DNA of 29,006 nt from Silvanigrellales bacterium (GTDB lineage: Bacteria; Bdellovibrionota_B; Oligoflexia; Silvanigrellales; Silvanigrellaceae): positions 1 through 29,006 of the forward strand of contig JANQPW010000048.1 of NCBI GenBank assembly GCA_028285285.1. Reading direction: 5' to 3'. A program made the position numbers and the translations under genes. This document shows positions 22,951 through 29,006 of the stretch, piece by piece (position 1 is the stretch's first letter; every line of letters begins with the position of its first letter). The notes under the pieces were generated by a model. It saw nothing but the letters and a program-made list of their open reading frames with translations. It had not been told where the DNA came from and did no database searches.

Positions 22951-23619
22951 ATGCGTGAACTTCGGTATTTAGCGGTGATTTCAATTCTCTTTTTCTATTT
23001 TTCGTGCGGAAAAGAGTCCGATGTGTCTCAAACGAAAGAGATTGTGACAAAGCCAAAAGTTGACAATTCAGCAGTCATTGCAAAAGGCGAATCGTACTGT
23101 GGCGTTCTCTTTGGAGACGATAGAACAGAGTGTTTTTCAACGCTCGCACGCACAGCTTCACTTGATGACGATGCGTTTTATCTCTGTGAGTCACGAATTT
23201 TTGTTCCAGCAGACCGGGTGAGTTGTCTCCAGGCTGTGAGCAACAAGGAGTATGAAGGCTATCAGCTCAGCATTTGTGAGGTTGAATTTGTGCCAGGCAG
23301 GCTGATTGATTGCTTGGATCGCAACGGTTTTGTGAGTGGTGGAGGAACCGCAGACGTGATACCTGAGCTCAGAAACTATTGCGACACTTCAGTGTTACCA
23401 GAACAAAGACGTGAGTGCCTTCAGGAAGTTGCGAGCACTCAGCTCATTGAAACAACCGCGCTCGATCTTTGCAACCAGCGTGTCTTTGTCCATGATCAGC
23501 GAATGCAGTGTCTGAGAGCCATAAAGAACCAAGTTTTGAATGAATTTATTCTTGAGCAAAGTTGCCAACTTGCTTTTAGTATTGACCAAATCTTGGCATG
23601 TGTTGAAAGCGCGCGGTAA
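22951..23619 (+). CDS. putative lipoprotein with six cysteine-pair repeats
   Basis: 222 residues. The leader RELRYLAVISILFFYFSC has a lipid-acceptor-like Cys though the -3 residue is Tyr, so the lipobox is imperfect. After a polar linker come six units, each with two Cys 10-12 residues apart: CGVLFGDDRTEC, CESRIFVPADRVSC, CEVEFVPGRLIDC, CDTSVLPEQRREC, CNQRVFVHDQRMQC and CQLAFSIDQILAC. Units recur every 27-40 residues and the second Cys is followed by L/F-x-x-x. They look like a helical hairpin repeat stapled by disulfides, fitting a periplasmic or surface location. The ATG at 22951 follows GGAG at 6 bases. Family unknown to me. Confidence 0.8.
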   Translation: MRELRYLAVISILFFYFSCGKESDVSQTKEIVTKPKVDNSAVIAKGESYCGVLFGDDRTECFSTLARTASLDDDAFYLCESRIFVPADRVSCLQAVSNKEYEGYQLSICEVEFVPGRLIDCLDRNGFVSGGGTADVIPELRNYCDTSVLPEQRRECLQEVASTQLIETTALDLCNQRVFVHDQRMQCLRAIKNQVLNEFILEQSCQLAFSIDQILACVESAR

Positions 23620-23706
23620 GAGCTCTGGCTGAGACACCGATTCTCAGTTTTGGGCGAGATCGTCCGATAGCCTCTGAATGAGTTCGTGCTTGTTGAGAGG
23701 TTGTGT

Positions 23707-25239
23707 ATGAACTGGTCACGCGGTTGGGGAGTGATCTCTGGGGCTGTGTTTCTGACGCTTTTGTTTGTTCTGACGGGATGTCCGGCTGAAATTCAGAGCC
23801 CGGCCCCACGCGATAAAGAACCGGCTCAGAATCCTGACCCCCAGTCGGAAGTTGACCGACCCCAGCCCGGTCCAGGTGCAAATCCTCCAAACTCATCGGC
23901 AGCGAAGCCTGCTGAGTCAGACCCGTCGGAGCCAAACAAAGAGAGACAACCTGCGGTTCTTGTGATGGATGACGGGTTTGATGTGTCTCACCCCGTTTTC
24001 CAAGGGAAGCTTGCCGCCATTTACACCTTGAAGTGTCAGGGCTCTTCGAGCGCTCCTGCCGCGACCGCTGCGCTCAGTTACGAGGAGAAGCTTGCAGCGG
24101 CAATTGAAGATCTCAAGAGAGAGACTGTCTCTTGTGAAATTGTGAACGGGATTGGACTGGAAAAATCACCTGCGTTTCAGGAAATAGTCTCGCTGAGAGA
24201 CCGCTGGAACAGTGTCATTCAGAGCAAAGGTTCCGGGCAGGAGTCTTGGGACACCGATCTTTGGCTTCGTGTCACGCGTATTGTTGATGGTCTTGATGAA
24301 AACTATGAACCTGAGTTTTCTTACCATGGAACAAATACCGCTAGTGTGATTGCGTACCAGAACCCGAAGGCCACGTTGATTCTCCTGCAGGTTGAGTTGG
24401 CTTCTTCTGGTGAGGAAATCGCATCATCTGGCGGGTGTCCTGATCTGAATGAATTCGCCGAGGAGAACAGGATTCTCAAGGAGCCTTCGTTTCAAGAAGC
24501 TTTCATCAACCGACCGACCCTTGGAGTTGAGAAAGAACTCGATGACATCGTTGAGAAGCATGGCGTTCAAGTAGTGAACTTCAGCGCTGGGGCACCTCTC
24601 CACTCCACAATGGTGAATCTCCTCCGCGAGTCGGGATGTGTTTTCGATGAAACCGAATTTCTTCGACTGTCTGTGGAGCATGAGAAGATCTCACACGCAC
24701 TCAGTCAAGAACGGAAAAAGAAGCATCCAGAACCAGCAAATTTGCTCTTTGTTCAGTCAGCGGGTAACAGTGGTGCCCGCATAGACACAGTGGAAGATGC
24801 GGCCCGATGTCTGAGAGATGAGCAGACTCTGATCGTGGGCAGTCTGAACCATCAAGGAAGAATCAGTGATTTTTCAAACTATGGTGACTGCGTGGATTTT
24901 TACATTCTGGGTGAATCTGTTGTGGCTGCCGCTCCAGAAGGGTTCCTCACAAGTGTTTCAGGAACGAGTTTTTCGGCACCTTTGCTGTCGAGGCTGGTTG
25001 CAGAACAATTGACTCCCTTTGAAGATGCTACTAAAATTAAGGCTCTTTTGGCGGCTCGAGCCGACTCGAATCGGTTTCTCTTAAAAGAAGCCTATCCCGC
25101 GGAGCTTGCCTTTGAAAGCTCAACTCCTGTGAACTCCTTTTCTCTCACTCCTACCCCCACCCGCGTTGGAGAGTTTCCTCTTCAGAAGTTAAAAACCATC
25201 CAAAAAATGCGTCAAATTTTACGTCTTTTAGGACACTGA
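23707..25239 (+). CDS. S8 subtilisin-like serine protease, lipoprotein
   Basis: 510 residues. LTLLFVLTGC is a lipobox leader; a Pro-rich linker reaches about residue 75. The triad is Asp in VLVMDDGFDVSHPVF (about 87), His in FSYHGTNTASVI (about 206) and Ser in SVSGTSFSAPLL (about 421). The oxyanion Asn is in VQSAGNSGARI. The Asp-His distance of nearly 120 residues is long for subtilases and includes a Cys-containing insertion. No propeptide is obvious. The ATG at 23707 follows GAGAGG; an upstream GTG at 23686 lacks a site. Substrates are unknown. It would act at the cell surface or in the periplasm. Confidence 0.9.
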   Translation: MNWSRGWGVISGAVFLTLLFVLTGCPAEIQSPAPRDKEPAQNPDPQSEVDRPQPGPGANPPNSSAAKPAESDPSEPNKERQPAVLVMDDGFDVSHPVFQGKLAAIYTLKCQGSSSAPAATAALSYEEKLAAAIEDLKRETVSCEIVNGIGLEKSPAFQEIVSLRDRWNSVIQSKGSGQESWDTDLWLRVTRIVDGLDENYEPEFSYHGTNTASVIAYQNPKATLILLQVELASSGEEIASSGGCPDLNEFAEENRILKEPSFQEAFINRPTLGVEKELDDIVEKHGVQVVNFSAGAPLHSTMVNLLRESGCVFDETEFLRLSVEHEKISHALSQERKKKHPEPANLLFVQSAGNSGARIDTVEDAARCLRDEQTLIVGSLNHQGRISDFSNYGDCVDFYILGESVVAAAPEGFLTSVSGTSFSAPLLSRLVAEQLTPFEDATKIKALLAARADSNRFLLKEAYPAELAFESSTPVNSFSLTPTPTRVGEFPLQKLKTIQKMRQILRLLGH

Positions 25240-25365
25240 ACACCTTTTGTTTAGTTGTTATCTGATTCTTGTTAAGTTACATTTGTTGTTATTCACACAA
25301 TAGAAAAAGTATGCGTGCCGCAGTTCCTGCGTGAGCCTCTGAAAGAGAAAATGGGGAGGGAGCCA

Positions 25366-27366
25366 ATGCGTGTTTTCTGGAGATATTCAACTGTGGTTTT
25401 GTTCTCAAGTGTGGCTCTGCTGGCTTTAGGGTTGCAGAGGGCTCTTGCGTGTGACGACTCTAACGTGCCTGAGCCTCATTGGGTTCTTGGTGTTGGGAAG
25501 GCAGATGTGACGGGGCCAGCCTTGGGTGTTGTCATGATGGGTTACGTGGACCCTCAACAAAAAAGCAGCGGTATTCACATGCGTCAGTGGTCTCGGGCTT
25601 TTGTGCTGGAAGAGCCCTGCGATGGAGATCGGGTAGCGATTGCTGTGGTCGACGTGGCACAGATTTTTGGAAACGTGAAGCAGAGGGTGATCTCTCGGCT
25701 TCAGGAGCTTTTGCCTGGAGTGTATGACCAGCACAACACCATTGTGACCGCCACCCACACACACAACGGCCCGGGAGGATATGCTGGCCGATGGATGTAC
25801 AACCTCACTTCTTCGGGGCCGCAACGAGATAGTGTTGAGCCTCTCGTTGAGGGCATCGCCCAGTCTATTGCCGCGGCACACGAGAGCCGAATTGAGTCTC
25901 GTGTTTGGATGCATCAGTCATCGCTTTCTGGGGCGGGCTTCAACCGCTCCGAGCCGGCCTATAGGGCCAACCCTCAAGAAGAGCGCGAGGCCTACGGCGG
26001 TGATGTTGACGAGGAGTTTGTGCTTCTTCGCTTTGAGAACACAGCCGGTGAACCTTTGGGCTCGGTGAACTGGTTTGCGGTCCATCCTGTTTCCCTTTCT
26101 GCTCTTGTGTCTGTTATTAGTGGAGACAATAAAGGCCTTGCCGCTTATCTGTTCGAAAAGCGATTTCAGGAGATCGGTCGGGAAGGTTTTGTCGGTGCGT
26201 TTGCACAGAGCAATAGTGGTGATGTCAGCCCCTATCCGGTGACGGGGCCTCAGGAAGACGATTTTGTGAGAAACAAAAGAAACGCGGTACTGCAGTTTGA
26301 AAAAGCCACTGAGTCATGGGAAAACGCAGAGACAGAGCTCAATCCGCGTTTGGAGATGGTCAGTGTGGCAGTTGATATGAGCAGCTACCAATTTCAAGCA
26401 AAACATTTGCCAGGGCCGGTTTCAACTTGTTCTTCAGCGTTGGGAGTTGCCTTTGCTGCTGGAACAGAAAATGGTTCGCCTTTTCCGCTCTTTAATGAAG
26501 GAACAGTTTATGGTGACAATTGGCCAAAGATCACGTTGCTCCCTGCTTTGCAAAAGTGCCATGGAGCTAAACCAATACTTCTGCCAACGGGTATAATGCC
26601 AACGCCTTGGACAGATAATGTTCTGCCATTTCAGCTTCTTCGTATAGGTAACGTTGTGATAGCGGCAATTCCTAGCGAAATCAATACAATGGCAGGAAGA
26701 AGGCTGCGAGCTGCCTTGACTGCCGTTTTTGAGAACTCCGGCGTGGAAAACCCTACGGTTGTGCTGGCAGCGCTTTCCAATGCTTTTGCTCACTATGTCG
26801 CCACTCCCGAGGAATACAGCATGCAGCACTATGAGGGAGCATCAACCTTGTACGGTGAGCACACCTTGGACGCATTTATCGATATCTTTGAGAGACTGGC
26901 TGGAGATCTCCTTGGAGAGCCTCATGGGCTTCCGGTGGTTGAACTTCCTCCGTGGGAAGAAACAGAAATTGAGCTCCGCGTGTTTGTGGACAGATTGCCA
27001 GACGGTGCTGTGTTTGGAGAAGTGATCGATCAGCCGCAAGTGGCTGTCGCTCGAGGAAACAAGGCTGTGGCACGATTTTGGAGCGCTCATCCCCGTCAAA
27101 ACTTTAGGTCGAGAGACAGTTTTGTTTCGGTTCAACGCCTCGCAGGAGAGAGCTGGCTCGAGGTGTGGTCAGACAACGATCCCGACACTATCGTTCAATG
27201 GAATCGCGATCGCCGAAAAAGAACTCAGGCCGAGATTGAGTGGCATGTTTCAGCTGAGACACTTCCCGGATCATACCGTATATGCCACAGTGGTTGGAGT
27301 CGGTTAAAGCGTCAAGCGCAGCCAAGTTCTTTCACTGGCTGCACATTGCCATTTGCTATTGAATGA
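25366..27366 (+). CDS. neutral (alkaline) ceramidase, secreted
   Basis: 666 residues. The signal peptide RYSTVVLFSSVALLALGL ends ...ALA before CDDSN. The family zinc site is seen in VTATHTHNGPGGY, NWFAVHPVSLSA, the Glu of PSEINTMAGRRLR and the Tyr region ATPEEYSMQHYEGASTLYGE. The catalytic Ser is in AFAQSNSGDVSP. The C-terminal Ig-like domain follows from about 525. The enzyme hydrolyses ceramide to sphingosine and fatty acid. The ATG at 25366 follows GGAGGGAG; an in-frame GTG at 25315 and ATG at 25351 are worse. Bacteria that make or meet sphingolipids carry it; use on host or prey lipids or on its own membrane are both possible. Confidence 0.95.
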   Translation: MRVFWRYSTVVLFSSVALLALGLQRALACDDSNVPEPHWVLGVGKADVTGPALGVVMMGYVDPQQKSSGIHMRQWSRAFVLEEPCDGDRVAIAVVDVAQIFGNVKQRVISRLQELLPGVYDQHNTIVTATHTHNGPGGYAGRWMYNLTSSGPQRDSVEPLVEGIAQSIAAAHESRIESRVWMHQSSLSGAGFNRSEPAYRANPQEEREAYGGDVDEEFVLLRFENTAGEPLGSVNWFAVHPVSLSALVSVISGDNKGLAAYLFEKRFQEIGREGFVGAFAQSNSGDVSPYPVTGPQEDDFVRNKRNAVLQFEKATESWENAETELNPRLEMVSVAVDMSSYQFQAKHLPGPVSTCSSALGVAFAAGTENGSPFPLFNEGTVYGDNWPKITLLPALQKCHGAKPILLPTGIMPTPWTDNVLPFQLLRIGNVVIAAIPSEINTMAGRRLRAALTAVFENSGVENPTVVLAALSNAFAHYVATPEEYSMQHYEGASTLYGEHTLDAFIDIFERLAGDLLGEPHGLPVVELPPWEETEIELRVFVDRLPDGAVFGEVIDQPQVAVARGNKAVARFWSAHPRQNFRSRDSFVSVQRLAGESWLEVWSDNDPDTIVQWNRDRRKRTQAEIEWHVSAETLPGSYRICHSGWSRLKRQAQPSSFTGCTLPFAIE

Positions 27367-27377
27367 TGGAGTAGCTT

Positions 27378-28682
27378 GTGAGGCGGCGAAATTGGGCCGG
27401 AAACCTGAAGTTTTCACAATCACGCACGGAGTCGCCGCGCAGTTTGGAAGAGCTCTGCAGGGTTGTTCGAGAAGCACCGCTGGTCAAGGCGCTTGGGTCG
27501 GGTCATAGTTTTTCTGATGTGGCCAATTCGCAAGGTGTTTTGATTCTCACCGACAACCTGAAACAGGTGCTTGATGTGGACCCTCATCGGGGACTCGTTC
27601 GTGTCGAGGCCGGGATAAAACTTTTTGAGTTGAATTCCTTATTGCATCAGCATGGCTTGTGTCTCCCCAGCTTGGGAGATATTGACCGACAGTCTTTGGC
27701 GGGTGTTGTTTCTACCGGAACACATGGAACTGGAATGGCTTGGGGTTCCTTTTCAGACGAGGAAGTCGTTCGAGGAATAGACCTGGTTTTAGCAAACGGT
27801 GAACTGCTTTCACTGTCGGCAGATCGTGAAGGTGATCGTGAGGCTCTTCGGGCCGCACGTTTGTCTTTGGGAACTTTGGGAGTCATTCATGCAATCACGC
27901 TTCAAGCGGCTCCGGCGCATCGGCTCGAGCATCGATCGAGTGTGATGTCTCTGACCGATGCGCTCCAACCCAAACATTATTTGGAAAATGATCACTTCGA
28001 GTTTTTTTCTTTTCCGTATTCCGATCAAGTGTTGGCAATTTTTAGAAACAAAACAGACGAACCTTTAAGGCAAAGAAGTGTTGCTCGTTTTTTTAACGAC
28101 ATTGTGATGGAGAATTGGGTGTTGGAGTCGGTGTTGCGCTTGTCTTCCCGACGTCCTTCGACCATTCGAAAGCTCATGCCGCTTCTGCCACGACTAGCGG
28201 GCGAAACCCAGTATGTGGACCATTCGCATCGGGTGATGATTGCGACACGTAGCGGAAAGTTTTACGAAACGGAGTATGCGTTTCCCATTTCACTTGCTGC
28301 AGATGCGCTTCAGGCTCATGCGAATGTTTGTGAGCATCACGCAGGATCGTCTTCTGATTTTTACCCCAACTACCCAACTGAGGTTCGCTTCACACGTGAG
28401 GATCGTGGAAACATGCTTTCACCCACGCAAGGAGAACCCTCGGTTTTCGTTTCTGTCCACACCCATCCGGCTTTTGGGCAGGGTTATCGAAGCTTCTTTG
28501 AAGACTTGTCTCGTGAGTTTTCAGCGTTGGGTGGTCGACCTCATTGGGGTAAACTCTTCTGGGAGAATCCCCGTAAAACATATGAAGAGTTCCCGGCCTT
28601 TTTAAAGCACCGAGAGGAGTGTGATCCTGGGGGTAAATTTCTCAATCCCTTTTTCAAGAGATTAATGGAAGAGAACACTTGA
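27378..28682 (+). CDS. FAD-linked aldonolactone/alditol oxidase (L-gulono-/D-arabinono-1,4-lactone oxidase family)
   Basis: 434 residues of the VAO flavoprotein fold. The FAD-binding region has VKALGSGHSFSDVA and VSTGTHGTGMAWGS. The C-terminal cap ends with PHWGKLFW and CDPGGKFLNPFF, the usual DPxxxFLN ending of this family. The His in GSGHSF is the site of covalent flavin in many members. No signal peptide is visible. Substrate (lactone or polyol) cannot be told by eye. The GTG start follows GGAG at 6 bases, 11 bases after the ceramidase stop, and the PLP enzyme follows after one base, so all three are probably one operon. Confidence 0.9.
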   Translation: MRRRNWAGNLKFSQSRTESPRSLEELCRVVREAPLVKALGSGHSFSDVANSQGVLILTDNLKQVLDVDPHRGLVRVEAGIKLFELNSLLHQHGLCLPSLGDIDRQSLAGVVSTGTHGTGMAWGSFSDEEVVRGIDLVLANGELLSLSADREGDREALRAARLSLGTLGVIHAITLQAAPAHRLEHRSSVMSLTDALQPKHYLENDHFEFFSFPYSDQVLAIFRNKTDEPLRQRSVARFFNDIVMENWVLESVLRLSSRRPSTIRKLMPLLPRLAGETQYVDHSHRVMIATRSGKFYETEYAFPISLAADALQAHANVCEHHAGSSSDFYPNYPTEVRFTREDRGNMLSPTQGEPSVFVSVHTHPAFGQGYRSFFEDLSREFSALGGRPHWGKLFWENPRKTYEEFPAFLKHREECDPGGKFLNPFFKRLMEENT

Positions 28683-28683
28683 C

Positions 28684-29006
28684 ATGATTGACTTCGCTAC
28701 TTTGGCAAAGGAGCTGCGGACACATCACCTCCCACTCGCTTTTGTTGATCTTGATGCGCTCGACGCCAATGCCCAGCATCTCGTTGAGCGTGCCAATGGG
28801 TATTCCATTCGAATGGCCTCGAAGTCGCTTCGCTGCGTCTCTCTGATGAGAAGGGTGTTTGAAAAGCAGTCACAATTTCGTGGCTTGCTGGCCTATTCAG
28901 CGGCTGAGGCGGCGCAGCTCGCACACTCGGGATTTGACGACATTGTGATCGCCTATCCGTCAGTGGATGGTCCGGATCTTCACCAGGCGGCCGAGGTGAG
29001 TGAGAG
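28684..29006 (+). CDS. PLP-dependent enzyme, D-threonine aldolase / alanine-racemase-like fold (partial)
   Basis: Only the first 107 codons lie in the window. LPLAFVDLDALDANAQHL and then SIRMASKSLRC, with the PLP lysine in ASKS, fit the N-terminal TIM barrel of D-threonine aldolase and related amino acid deaminases/racemases. LLAYSAAEAAQL and DDIVIAYPSVDG are also typical. The gene starts one base after the oxidase stop, so the two are coupled. Pairs of this oxidase type with this PLP enzyme type are familiar to me from other bacteria, but I cannot name a pathway. Confidence 0.8.
   Translation, partial: MIDFATLAKELRTHHLPLAFVDLDALDANAQHLVERANGYSIRMASKSLRCVSLMRRVFEKQSQFRGLLAYSAAEAAQLAHSGFDDIVIAYPSVDGPDLHQAAEVSE

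Noticed and set aside
1..29006. tRNA, rRNA, CRISPR array or prophage genes
   Set aside because: I saw no cloverleaf, no rRNA-like block, no regularly spaced direct repeats and no phage structural genes, though a covariance-model search was not possible.

Overview
The window comes from a Gram-negative bacterium of roughly 50% GC. It has a run of lipoproteins with Sec/lipobox leaders, clear Shine-Dalgarno sites and frequent GTG/TTG starts. No gene fixes the lineage. The mix of long low-homology proteins, acidic/proline-linker lipoproteins and secreted hydrolases would suit a group of the former deltaproteobacteria or Bdellovibrionota, but that is a guess.

Region 1 (1-2.8 kb): a frameshifted remnant of an IS66-type TnpB, a HigB/HigA-like toxin-antitoxin pair behind a perfect palindrome, and two unrecognised genes in tandem.

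Region 2 (2.8-6.5 kb): a complete photoactive yellow protein (PYP) module. An aromatic amino acid ammonia-lyase and a short CoA ligase form a minus-strand operon. PYP and a small protein of three 26-residue repeats are transcribed divergently. A strong sigma-28 (FliA) type promoter precedes pyp.

Region 3 (6.5-9.2 kb): a minus-strand pair of a CheA-like HPt/HATPase kinase without CheW or receiver domain and an unrecognised 418-residue protein. Its promoter region is shared, divergently, with gvpA.

Region 4 (9.4-18.4 kb): a gas vesicle operon, gvpA - unknown (gvpC position) - gvpN - small coiled coil - double-AAA ATPase - gvpF/L - gvpG - tandem ArsA/Get3-like ATPase - gvpS-like - gvpK - gvpJ - second gvpF/L. 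Many genes overlap by 1-4 bases. gvpA is separated from the rest by two hairpins. The F-G-(x)-S-K-J order resembles the Bacillus megaterium layout, with two extra ATPases added.

Region 5 (18.4-20.8 kb): two unrecognised genes, one with an internal in-frame start.

Region 6 (20.8-29 kb): exported and lipid-related functions. These are a DUF1080-like lipoprotein, an acidic-linker lipoprotein, a cysteine-pair-repeat lipoprotein, an S8 protease lipoprotein, a neutral ceramidase, an aldonolactone-type FAD oxidase, and the start of a PLP enzyme of the D-threonine aldolase/alanine-racemase-like fold.

The main idea from the window is a light-controlled buoyancy locus: a blue-light photoreceptor with its own chromophore supply, a kinase, and gas vesicle genes in one 15 kb block. 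The link between receptor and vesicles is inferred from gene order only.
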